Origin: Geofilum sp964396555
Lineage (GTDB): Bacteria > Bacteroidota > Bacteroidia > Bacteroidales > Marinilabiliaceae
Direction of reading: 5' to 3'
Length of the DNA: 14,412 bases
Assembly (NCBI GenBank): GCA_964396555.1
Contig: CAYNFX010000045.1
Location: 1-14,412 of the forward strand
Of this stretch, positions 1-7,430 are shown piece after piece. Each line of letters begins with the position of its first letter. Position 1 is the stretch's first letter. The notes under the pieces were generated by a model. It ran no database searches, was not told where the DNA came from, and was given only the letters and a program-made list of their open reading frames with translations. The position numbers and the translations under genes were made by a program.

Positions 1-656
1 ATACTTATAGTAGCCGAGAAAGATTCATTAGGCTCTGCCACAGCGTCTCCTAAAATTGTGACAGGAACAAGCACTGAAGTAGCGTTTGCAGGAATTGTAA
101 CAGCTTGGTTTGTAATGCTCGTATAATCGCTACCTGCTCCTGCAGTTCCGTCAGAAGTGCTGAAAAGAAGTATTACAGGTTCCTGCGCCGGACCAGTCAT
201 ATTAATTGTGAAGTCTGCCTGATTTGAAGCATTCCCTTCGGTTATGGAAAACCCTGTCAGATTTATAGTCGGTGCATCATTATCTTCAAGATTAATATCC
301 AATAAAGCAGTGTTATAGTTTACGCTAGCGTCGCTAACTGAGGTAATAGATACTGATATTGTCTTTGTAGGTTCAGCAATATCGTCGTCAATGATAATTA
401 GCTCAATTTCTGCACTGGTTTGTTCTGCAGCTATGGTAACAGAAGGTATGGAAATATAGTCTACTGAGGCTTCCGCAGATCCGGAATAGCTTAAATCTAC
501 TGTGAATTCAGAGTCGTATACGGGATCAACTATTATCTGGAACTTTGCATTCCCAACACCTTCTTTAGCGTTTTGTATTAATTCAAGTCTTACTTCCTGC
601 GCGATTGCACTTTGAACCATCAACGCAAATAGGAAAATCAACAGAGGTCTGATCAT
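1..656 (-). CDS. Secreted Calx-beta repeat protein (C-terminus beyond window)
   Basis: The minus strand is open from an ATG at 656 to the window edge (218 codons, no stop), so only the N-terminal part is seen. Residues 1-19 form a signal peptide (short hydrophobic run ending AIA before QE). Two successive beta-sandwich repeats of the Calx-beta type follow, roughly residues 20-125 and 126-218. Each has the family's late motif: IIIDDDIAEPTKTISVSI near 87-104, and GDAVAEPNESFSATIS at the edge. The spacer LEDNDAPTINL is typical of the junction between such repeats. Calx-beta repeats bind calcium and occur in large bacterial surface or adhesion proteins; in Bacteroidota these often end in a type IX secretion signal, which could not be checked here. 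Start choice: the ATG is directly followed by the signal peptide. No good promoter was seen upstream. Family assignment is fairly sure; role is unknown. Confidence 0.85.
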   Translation of the reverse strand, partial: MIRPLLIFLFALMVQSAIAQEVRLELIQNAKEGVGNAKFQIIVDPVYDSEFTVDLSYSGSAEASVDYISIPSVTIAAEQTSAEIELIIIDDDIAEPTKTISVSITSVSDASVNYNTALLDINLEDNDAPTINLTGFSITEGNASNQADFTINMTGPAQEPVILLFSTSDGTAGAGSDYTSITNQAVTIPANATSVLVPVTILGDAVAEPNESFSATIS

Positions 657-806
657 AACAGGCAGTTTACATGATAGCGAGAGCTAAATTTACAACTACC
701 TGCGACGAGATGCTTGATTTTTTGATAAACCCGGCCTTTTTTAACGTGAAGCCTGAGTTATTTTGGATTATCCCCGGGAGACTTAGGATTGTTTTATCCG
801 AAAAGC

Positions 807-1640
807 TTAAAAATGGCTGGATTTTAATTTGTTAAGGAGTTCTTCTGAGTTCTTTTTTTCGTCCTTAATTCTTTTTATCTCCTTAAGTATAAATGATATC
901 TCATATGCATCACGGATGGCTTCCCGGTCATATTGTTCCATAATTATATATTCCCTCGATTTGCCAATAAACTCAACTCTTAGAGGCTTGTCTGAATTGG
1001 ATGCAATGAAATCCACAATTCCATTGTCCTTACCTTCTTTATAATAAACAAACTCCCATTTGAATTCGCCATCCTCAAAGCGTCTCATATCGATTCCATT
1101 GTCAGAAACCTGCTCTGAAATCACGGATTCTGGTCCGAAGTAAACCCTTATTTTGTTGTGATTAATCCATTTCAATCCGTGGTAACGGCTTGAAATGTAA
1201 AAATTTCCTTCTTCACCCAGGTGTGCCCTAAGGTAGGTTCTGTTGTAGCTGTTCTCAGGCTTTTGCCTTTTGTGAATAAGCTGTTTTTCACTGCCGTATT
1301 CGTCACTAAGTTCGAAATTCTTCATTAATGGCACCAGTAGCTCTTCATGCTCAACAAGAACACTGTCAAGAAACCTGAGATTCCGCTCCTGCTCATCAAT
1401 CTCAATCTCGGCAAGCAGCTTAAGGGCTTCCTTTCCCTTTTCACTTTGGTTGCCTGCAAGTAGCATCACACTGTCAAGCTTGATCTTGGCCAGATTGAAA
1501 TTGCCTGAATCCTTTAGCGCCTTGGCTTCATCAAACTTCTCGTCAGTCATCCTTACGGCCGATGGGGTGCATCCCCATAAAATAAACAATGTCAGGGCCA
1601 TGGTAAGACCTTGATATTTCCTTATATTTGATCTGTTCAT
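807..1640 (-). CDS. Putative lipoprotein of unknown function, helical repeat-like N-terminus
   Basis: This 277-residue protein starts with a lipoprotein signal peptide: a hydrophobic stretch ending LWGC, with Cys24 as the likely lipidated residue. After the Cys, residues about 30-85 look helical, with the spacing of a TPR-like hairpin (FDEAKALKDSGNFNLAKIKLDSV). The central part (about 120-240) is rich in aromatic and charged residues and looks beta-structured. The last 40 residues are highly charged, lysine and glutamate rich, and may form a coiled coil. I recognise the general type as a conserved hypothetical envelope lipoprotein of Bacteroidales but cannot assign a function. A -7 promoter element TATATTTG lies about 28 bases upstream of the ATG. 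It is transcribed divergently from the arabinofuranosidase, so the pair may share a control region, but no functional link is evident. Confidence 0.85.
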   Translation of the reverse strand: MNRSNIRKYQGLTMALTLFILWGCTPSAVRMTDEKFDEAKALKDSGNFNLAKIKLDSVMLLAGNQSEKGKEALKLLAEIEIDEQERNLRFLDSVLVEHEELLVPLMKNFELSDEYGSEKQLIHKRQKPENSYNRTYLRAHLGEEGNFYISSRYHGLKWINHNKIRVYFGPESVISEQVSDNGIDMRRFEDGEFKWEFVYYKEGKDNGIVDFIASNSDKPLRVEFIGKSREYIIMEQYDREAIRDAYEISFILKEIKRIKDEKKNSEELLNKLKSSHF

Positions 1641-1667
1641 CGTTTTCTAAACCTGCATAATATGTAG

Positions 1668-1675
1668 CAAATATA
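1668..1675 (-). promoter_or_regulatory. Bacteroidota -7 element for the lipoprotein gene
   Basis: On the minus strand the sequence reads TATATTTG, an exact match to TAnnTTTG. It ends 27 bases before the ATG at 1640, leaving a leader of about 20 bases. No convincing TTTG -33 box was found at the usual distance. Confidence 0.5.
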
Positions 1676-1763
1676 GGAAAATCAAAGGGGCACGTTTCTT
1701 AAGTTTCGTTAAACTTCCAAGATATATATAAAGGTCAAATATGCTGTTATTCTTACTTTTATT

Positions 1764-1771
1764 TATTTTTG
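1764..1771 (+). promoter_or_regulatory. Bacteroidota -7 element for the GH51 gene
   Basis: TATTTTTG matches TAnnTTTG exactly and lies 43 bases before the ATG at 1815. The surroundings are very T-rich, which makes chance matches more likely, and no clear -33 TTTG is present. Confidence 0.4.
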
Positions 1772-1814
1772 GAAACTTTGTTTTAGTTATCATATTCAAC
1801 AAAAATAGTAGATC

Positions 1815-3785
1815 ATGAGAATAGGTTCTTTTTTATTGCTGTTAAGCATATTTATCCTTACACCTAAATTATGTAAGGCAGGAGAGCCGCCGATAGGCGG
1901 CAAACCAATCAGCAGTAATTTGTTCGGATTGTTCTTTGAGGACATTAATTATGCTGCCGATGGGGGTCTGTATGCTGAACTTGTTCAAAACAGGTCTTTT
2001 GAGTATGCCCCGGCTATGCAAAAAGGCTGGCATCCTTTTACATGTTGGGAATTTTTACGGGCAGGTTTTTCAATAGGCTATCTGAATGTTGGTACTTCAG
2101 AGCCCATCCATCCAAATAATCCCACTTATGCTGTACTTGATGTGGAGCTGGTGGGAACATATCCTGAGATTAAGGGTTTGTCGGGAGTCGGGATCATTAA
2201 TTCCGGGTTTGATGGTATCACATTGAATCAAGGTGAACATTATTCTTTCAGCTTTTTCGCAAGATTGTTGAGCGAAGATCCAGTTGATTTCCTGATACAG
2301 CTTCAGAGTACCAAAGGCCAATCTCTTGCCGGTGGAACCTTGCAAGTTGCTTCTCAAGAATGGCAGAAATATGAGATTACATTGACTTCTGAGATATCCT
2401 GTGATAGTGCTGCATTGCTGGTACTGGTTCAGAGCAAAGGAAAGGTTGCACTTGATATGATATCTCTGTTTCCAGAAAAGACCTTCATGGGACGAAAAAA
2501 TGGTATTAGAGCAGATCTGGCAAGAGTTTTGGCTGATTTAGAGCCGCGTTTTATGCGTTTTCCAGGTGGTTGCCTTGTTCACGGAGACGGAATAAGTAAT
2601 ATATATGACTGGAAGAACACGGTTGGTCCAGTTGAGCAACGAAAGGCCCAGCGTAATATATGGAACTATCAGCAGGGTTATGGTCTCGGTTATTTCGAAT
2701 TCTTTCAGTTTTGTGAGGATATTGGAGCCATGGCAGTGCCTGTGCTCCCTTCCGGAGTAAGCTGCCAGAATTCGGGTGGTACTCATGTTATAGGAGGAGC
2801 AGGACAGCAGGCAATTTGTATGGAAGATATGGATACTTACATTCAGGATGTACTGGATCTGATTGAATGGGCTAAAGGTCCGGCAGATAGCAAATGGGGA
2901 TCTGTCAGGGCTGCAGCCGGAAGGGTACAGCCATTCCAACTCGAGTATATTGGTATAGGAAATGAAGAGAAGATTACTCCTGAGTTTGAAGAACGCTTCA
3001 GGATGATACAGAATGCGATCAGGGAGAACTATCCTGAGGTAAAGATTATTGGAACCTCGGGTCCTTTTTCTGATGGAGCTGATTTTGAAAGGGGGTGGGA
3101 GATTAGCCGGGATTTGGGCGTTGATATAGTTGATGAGCATTATTATAAGGGGCCTGACTGGATGCTTGCAAATCTTCACCGTTATGACAGCTATGACAGA
3201 AATGGACCAAAGGTGTACCTTGGTGAGTATGCAAGTTGGGGCAATAAAATATTGAATGCAGTTGCAGAGGCGGCCTATATGATTGGTCTGGAAAGAAACG
3301 GTGATATTGTAGAAATGGCATCATACGCTCCATTGCTTGCCCGTAAGGGGAATACCCAGTGGACGACTGACCTTATCTTTTTTGACAACAGGAATATAGT
3401 GTTGACACCCAACTACTATGTTCAGAAGATGTTTATGAACAACCAGGGCGACTACTACTATGATGGATTAGTTTCGTTTTCTACTCAGGACCCGCTGTTG
3501 TCGGCTTCAACTGTATATGACAGCACTACCGGAGACGTAATTATCAAAATAGCCAATCCAGGGATGAACCCAAGCAAGGCTAGAGCAGACCTTTCTGGAT
3601 TTAAAGGCATTGGCAGCGATGCACAGTGCTTTATTTTGAGAGGTGCACCGGATGCAGAGAATACCTTTGATGCTCCCACCAATGTGCATACTGTTACTGT
3701 TCCGGTGAGATTGAATAATGCGGCAGTTCTGGAGTATGAAGTACCAGCTATGTCTGTTACTACAATCAGGATAAAGAAGGAGTAA
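1815..3785 (+). CDS. Secreted alpha-L-arabinofuranosidase, GH51
   Basis: This 656-residue enzyme should release terminal alpha-L-arabinofuranosyl groups from arabinan, arabinoxylan or similar polymers (EC 3.2.1.55). Residues 1-22 are a signal peptide; the Cys near its end lacks a lipobox, so the enzyme is probably periplasmic or exported rather than a lipoprotein. GH51 marks in order are LFGLFFEDINYAADGGLYAE (36-55), RFMRFPGGC (245-253), the acid/base motif IGNEE with Glu384, and the nucleophile motif YLGEYASW with Glu471. Residues about 90-225 are beta-rich and resemble a CBM4/9-like insert often found in bacterial GH51. From about 500 on is the C-terminal beta-sandwich. One oddity is that the mature protein begins only about ten residues before GKPISSNLFG, so the usual first beta strand of the family seems short. 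No SusC/SusD pair or other glycoside hydrolase gene is intact beside it, so it is isolated here. Family call is firm; exact substrate is not. Confidence 0.95.
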   Translation: MRIGSFLLLLSIFILTPKLCKAGEPPIGGKPISSNLFGLFFEDINYAADGGLYAELVQNRSFEYAPAMQKGWHPFTCWEFLRAGFSIGYLNVGTSEPIHPNNPTYAVLDVELVGTYPEIKGLSGVGIINSGFDGITLNQGEHYSFSFFARLLSEDPVDFLIQLQSTKGQSLAGGTLQVASQEWQKYEITLTSEISCDSAALLVLVQSKGKVALDMISLFPEKTFMGRKNGIRADLARVLADLEPRFMRFPGGCLVHGDGISNIYDWKNTVGPVEQRKAQRNIWNYQQGYGLGYFEFFQFCEDIGAMAVPVLPSGVSCQNSGGTHVIGGAGQQAICMEDMDTYIQDVLDLIEWAKGPADSKWGSVRAAAGRVQPFQLEYIGIGNEEKITPEFEERFRMIQNAIRENYPEVKIIGTSGPFSDGADFERGWEISRDLGVDIVDEHYYKGPDWMLANLHRYDSYDRNGPKVYLGEYASWGNKILNAVAEAAYMIGLERNGDIVEMASYAPLLARKGNTQWTTDLIFFDNRNIVLTPNYYVQKMFMNNQGDYYYDGLVSFSTQDPLLSASTVYDSTTGDVIIKIANPGMNPSKARADLSGFKGIGSDAQCFILRGAPDAENTFDAPTNVHTVTVPVRLNNAAVLEYEVPAMSVTTIRIKKE

Positions 3786-3890
3786 CATATCAGTGATCCT
3801 TTCATTTTGCAGAAGGCAGATCCAAAAATCAGGGAGCTAAGGTGGAATGGTGAAGGGTTTCCGGATTTTGGTCAGGGTCTTGCAGACTGA
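3786..3890 (+). pseudogene. Possible relic of a GH43 glycosidase after the GH51 stop
   Basis: The 34 codons directly after the GH51 stop, in the same frame and up to a TGA at 3888, have no start codon but translate to a protein-like string. It begins HISDPFILQKADP and continues KIRELRWNGEGFPDFGQG. From memory of the family, the first piece resembles the N-terminus of some GH43 enzymes (DPFILQ-ADP). The second resembles their C-terminal tail (W-x-x-x-G-x-P-x-FG). GH43 and GH51 genes are often neighbours in arabinan-utilisation clusters. If real, it is an internally deleted, dead remnant of a downstream GH43 gene. It could equally be a chance open stretch of only 34 codons; resemblance is by eye only. 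Confidence 0.3.
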
Positions 3891-3943
3891 ATTCTGAGAT
3901 GTTAGAAAATGTTGTCCGATAGACTGGACTTCCATAATTTTTG

Positions 3944-3951
3944 TACCTTTG
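3944..3951 (+). promoter_or_regulatory. guaB -7 promoter element
   Basis: TACCTTTG, followed by CC, is an exact TAnnTTTG match 36 bases before the guaB ATG at 3988. That predicts a leader of about 30 bases. A TTG box at the ideal spacing upstream is not obvious. The element overlaps a TTG at 3949 that could be mistaken for an earlier start, which supports translation from 3988. Confidence 0.6.
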
Positions 3952-3987
3952 CCGAAATTTATTTCACACACCCTAAAAGCATCACCT

Positions 3988-5612
3988 ATGTCATTTATTG
4001 AAGATAAAATCGATTCGTACGGGTTAACATTTGATGATGTCCTTTTAATTCCTGCCTATTCTGAAGTATTGCCCAGAGAAGTTTCTTTGGTTACAAAGTT
4101 TTCGCGCAATATTGTTCTCAACACGCCTATCATTTCTGCAGCCATGGATACAGTTACCGAAGCGCGTATGGCTATAGCCATAGCACGTGAAGGAGGTATG
4201 GGTGTTATCCACAAGAACATGACTATTGAGGAGCAGTCTCGTCAGGTAGAGGTTGTCAAGAGAGCTGAGAACGGGATGATTTACAATCCTGTAACAATCA
4301 AGAGGGGCTCTACAGTTGCCAATGCGCTGGATCTGATGAAGGAATACAAGANNNNNNNNNNNNNNNNNNNNNNNNNNNNNNNNNNNNNNNNNNNNNNNNN
4401 NNNNNNNNNNNNNNNNNNNNNNNNNNNNNNNNNNNNNNNNNNNNNNNNNNNATCAAGAGGGGCTCTACAGTTGCCAATGCGCTGGATCTGATGAAGGAAT
4501 ACAAGATCGGTGGTATTCCGGTTGTTGATGAGCATGGTTATCTGGTAGGTATTGTAACCAACCGTGACCTGAGATTTGAGGTTAACCTGAATCGTAAGAT
4601 AGATGAGGTGATGACCTCCAAGAATCTGGTAACAACAGACCAGACAACAGACCTTGAAAGTGCTGCAGCGATTCTGCAAAAATATAAGATCGAAAAGCTT
4701 CCTGTTGTTGACAAGGACGGCAAACTGGTTGGACTTGTCACATACAAGGATATTACTAAGGCCAAGGATAAACCCCTTGCCTGCAAGGATGCGAAGGGTC
4801 GACTAAGAGTAGCTGGCGGAGTAGGAGTGACCTTCGATACATTTGATCGAATTGAGGCGCTTGTAAAGGCAAACGTTGATGCTATTGTAATAGATACGGC
4901 TCACGGACATTCAAAGGGTGTTATTGAGACATTGAAGGAAACCAAACGTCGTTATCCTGAACTGCAGGTAATCGTAGGTAATATTGCAACCGGACAGGCT
5001 GCCCTTGATCTTGTAAAAGCTGGTGCAGACGGAGTGAAGGTTGGTATCGGTCCCGGTTCTATTTGTACGACACGGGTTATAGCAGGTGTTGGAGTTCCCC
5101 AGTTGTCAGCCATCTATGATGTGGCAAAGGCTTTGAAGGGAACAGGTGTACCTCTTATTGCAGACGGTGGTTTGCGTTACAGCGGTGACATAGTAAAAGC
5201 TCTCGCAGCTGGTGCGGATTCTGTGATGGCAGGATCTATGATTGCCGGAGTTGAAGAGTCTCCCGGTGAGACAGTTATCTACAATGGTCGTAAGTTTAAG
5301 AGTTACCGCGGTATGGGTTCGCTTGAAGCTATGCAAAAGGGCTCAAAGGATCGTTACTTTCAGGATGTAGAAGATGATATCAAGAAGCTTGTACCTGAAG
5401 GTATTTCAGGACGTGTTCCTTACAAAGGCACTCTCTTTGAAGTAATCTATCAGATGATAGGTGGTCTTAGAGCTGGTATGGGTTACTGTGGTGCACATAA
5501 TATCCAGGAACTTCACAATGCGAAGTTTACTCGTGTCACTGGAGCTGGAGTTAACGAGTCGCACCCACATGATGTGACAATCACTAACGAAGCTCCAAAC
5601 TACTCAAGGTAG
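3988..5612 (+). CDS. guaB: IMP dehydrogenase, split by an assembly gap
   Basis: It converts IMP to XMP with NAD+, the first committed step of GMP synthesis, in the cytoplasm. The gene appears broken because 100 N (4352-4451) lie inside it and the 55 bases at 4297-4351 recur exactly at 4452-4506. Keeping one copy, 3988-4351 joined to 4507-5612, gives 1470 bases: 489 residues and a stop, the usual length. In that protein the N-terminus reads GLTFDDVLLIPAYSEV. The paired CBS domains lie at about 95-215 (GGIPVVDEHG and KLPVVDKDGK). The catalytic loop GIGPGSICTTR carries Cys308, the phosphate-binding segment DGGLRYSGD is near 341, YRGMGS is at 388-393 and the flap motif GRVPYKG is near 423-429. 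The ATG at 3988 is preferred because MSFIEDKI matches the family start and lies just after a promoter element. A strong terminator follows, so it is probably a single-gene transcript. Confidence 0.96.
4297..4351 (+). repeat. 55-bp contig-end overlap, copy 1
   Basis: These 55 bases, coding guaB residues 104-121 and the first base of codon 122, are identical to 4452-4506 on the other side of the N run. They read as two overlapping contig ends left unmerged, not as a biological repeat. Confidence 0.95.
4352..4451. other. Scaffold gap of exactly 100 N inside guaB
   Basis: One hundred unknown bases, a conventional placeholder for a gap of unknown size. The identical 55-base flanks imply a true gap length of minus 55, with no sequence missing. 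The placeholder shifts the frame, so automatic gene callers will report two guaB fragments. Confidence 0.97.
4452..4506 (+). repeat. 55-bp contig-end overlap, copy 2
   Basis: Exact second copy of 4297-4351. Sequence after it (from 4507) continues the guaB frame of copy 1 without loss or gain of a base. Confidence 0.95.
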
Positions 5613-5638
5613 TGCGTCTAGAGGCTTAAATATTGACC

Positions 5639-5672
5639 GGGAGAACCGCTACTGCGGTTTTCCCTTTTTTTT
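5639..5672 (+). terminator. Rho-independent terminator after guaB
   Basis: The arms GGGAGAACCGC (5639-5649) and GCGGTTTTCCC (5654-5664) pair over 11 positions with one G-U wobble around the loop TACT. Eight T follow (5665-5672). It lies 26 bases after the guaB stop and separates it from the foldase operon. Confidence 0.92.
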
Positions 5673-5699
5673 CGCTTTTGCCCCGGGGAAAAATAAATG

Positions 5700-5730
5700 T
5701 TGGAACAGGATTGAAAATTAGTTAATTTCG
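5700..5730 (+). promoter_or_regulatory. Candidate promoter of the foldase operon
   Basis: TTG at 5700-5702 and TAATTTCG at 5723-5730 (one mismatch to TAnnTTTG) are spaced by 20 bases, in the normal range for this phylum. The element ends 33 bases before the ATG at 5764 and lies just downstream of the guaB terminator, where an independent promoter is expected. Confidence 0.5.
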
Positions 5731-5763
5731 ACACTGTTTCAATTCGGATAAAACTCACAAGGC

Positions 5764-7416
5764 ATGAAAGGCTTTGGTTCTTTTGTTTTATTTGCTTTTT
5801 TTCTGCTTTGCTTTCCTGCGCAGGGATCCGGCGAAGGGGATGTTGTCTTGACTATAGGTGATGAGAGTTTTGAACTTGGTGAGTTCTGGCATATCTATAA
5901 CAAAAACAGATGCATACCCGGTTTTGATGAGAGTCCTGCCTTGTTTGCTGAAAGGTTTATCGATTACAAACTAAAAGTTAAGGAAGCCAAAGCTCTGGGG
6001 CTTGATACCCTGAGTTCATTTAGAAGCGAGTATCAGCAATACGTTGATATGGTCAAGTCTTCCTATATGGTTGATTCTATTGCTCTGTTGAGGGATGCCA
6101 GGGAGGCTTATGCCAATATGAGATACTATGTAAGAGCCTCACATATTCTAATACTTGCAGGCACGGATGCATCTCCAGAAGATACACTGGCTGCATATCG
6201 CAGAATAAATGAGATAAGAGATAGAGCCCTGTCAGGGGAGGACTTTGCAATACTTGCAAGGGCTAATTCTCAGGATCCTTCTGTAGAGCAAAATTCCGGA
6301 GACCTGGGTTTTTTCACTGCTTTTGTTATGATAGCTCCTTTTGAAAAGGCAGCCTTTGCAACTCCTGTTGGTGGAATCTCACAAGTGATACGGACAGAAT
6401 ATGGCTATCACATTATTAAGGTGATGGAGAAGCAGCCTAATAAAGGCCGAATCCGAACAGCTCATATAATGAAGAGATTTGAACCTGGTAATAAGGATAG
6501 TGAAGCCATGGCAAAGTTGGCTGCTGACAGTATATATAACAGATTGCAAAATAAAGAGCTGTTTGAAACCTTGGTCTCAGAGCAGTCTGATGACAAAGGT
6601 AGTGTGGAGAAAAGCGGGGAACTGTTCCCCTTCACATTGGGTGAAATGATACCCGAGTTTGCTATGGCTGCATTTGCTATTGAAAAGGACGGAGATATTT
6701 CCCAGCCTGTGCGGACGGATTTTGGCTGGCATATAATAAAGAGGCTCGGGCTTGATCCTATTGGCAGCTTTGAAGAGGAATCAGAATTTATTATCGATAT
6801 GCTTTGGCGTCAGGGCAGGGTGAAGGTAAATGATTGGGATGCAAAAGAGTTGGCCAGGGTAAATCTAGATTTTAAATACCTGATCCGGGAATATTATGAT
6901 GGACTTCTGATCTATGAGATAAGCGACAGGATGATTTGGCAAACTACCGGGTCTGACAGTGCCGGGCTACATAATTACTACTTGCAGAATATAGACGAGT
7001 TCATGTATCCTCCCGTACTTGAAGGTGTGGTTGCAGAAGTTGGTGACAAGAAGTTGCAGAGGAAACTAACAAAGTATTTTGAAAAAAATCCCAAGGCTGC
7101 AGGTCTGGTACAAATATTGAAGGACTTGGCGGGGAATCCCCAACAATATAACATAGTGGAGGGTAGCTTTGGTTTTATTAAGGAGGCTTCCAATCCGGTT
7201 AATCCATCTTTATTGCCCAAGACCTCTGAGCTAAGTGGTAGGAAGGGGCTTCTGTTTTGGGAAGGTGCTGTTAGCGAATCTGTACCTATGCCTTTCAAGG
7301 AAGCACTTGGAACAGTACTTAATAGCTATCAGAACAGTAAGGAAAGGGAATGGGTAAAGGAATTAAGAGCAAAGTACAAACCGGTGTTTAGATATGAATT
7401 GATAGGTTCAAGATAA
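5764..7416 (+). CDS. Periplasmic peptidyl-prolyl isomerase with two parvulin domains
   Basis: A 550-residue exported foldase expected to bind unfolded envelope proteins and catalyse proline cis-trans isomerisation. Residues 1-21 are a signal peptide with a phenylalanine-rich core. Residues about 25-120 form a helical chaperone region. Parvulin domain 1 spans about 123-221 (RASHILI, then GDLGFFTAF, then YGYHIIKV). Domain 2 spans about 230-327 (RTAHIM, then GELFPFTLGEMIPEF, then FGWHIIKR). Both keep the canonical closing F/Y-G-x-HII motif, so both may be active. About 220 further residues without a recognised domain follow, making it longer than a simple PpiC or PrsA. It is the first gene of the operon, 14 bases ahead of the next one. 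The context with SurA and OstA-like genes points to outer-membrane biogenesis. Confidence is high for the fold, moderate for the client proteins. Confidence 0.93.
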   Translation: MKGFGSFVLFAFFLLCFPAQGSGEGDVVLTIGDESFELGEFWHIYNKNRCIPGFDESPALFAERFIDYKLKVKEAKALGLDTLSSFRSEYQQYVDMVKSSYMVDSIALLRDAREAYANMRYYVRASHILILAGTDASPEDTLAAYRRINEIRDRALSGEDFAILARANSQDPSVEQNSGDLGFFTAFVMIAPFEKAAFATPVGGISQVIRTEYGYHIIKVMEKQPNKGRIRTAHIMKRFEPGNKDSEAMAKLAADSIYNRLQNKELFETLVSEQSDDKGSVEKSGELFPFTLGEMIPEFAMAAFAIEKDGDISQPVRTDFGWHIIKRLGLDPIGSFEEESEFIIDMLWRQGRVKVNDWDAKELARVNLDFKYLIREYYDGLLIYEISDRMIWQTTGSDSAGLHNYYLQNIDEFMYPPVLEGVVAEVGDKKLQRKLTKYFEKNPKAAGLVQILKDLAGNPQQYNIVEGSFGFIKEASNPVNPSLLPKTSELSGRKGLLFWEGAVSESVPMPFKEALGTVLNSYQNSKEREWVKELRAKYKPVFRYELIGSR

Positions 7417-7430
7417 AAACAGACAGAATT

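Noticed and set aside
741..800. Possible terminator hairpin after the lipoprotein gene (CCTGAG with CTTAGG)
   Set aside because: Only six weak pairs with a wobble, a long loop and no T tract in the right direction.
2538..3179. 213-codon minus-strand open frame
   Set aside because: It is antisense to the well-supported GH51 catalytic region, and its translation has no recognisable domain.
3949..3987. Earlier TTG start for guaB adding 13 residues
   Set aside because: It overlaps the TACCTTTG promoter element, and the added residues are not part of the IMPDH family start MSFIEDKI.
4297..4506. True tandem repeat or frameshifted guaB pseudogene
   Set aside because: The copies are exactly identical, the spacer is exactly 100 N, and one-copy merging restores a full-length gene.
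4281..4679. Minus-strand open frames running across the N block
   Set aside because: They exist only because N are translated as X; they are antisense to guaB.
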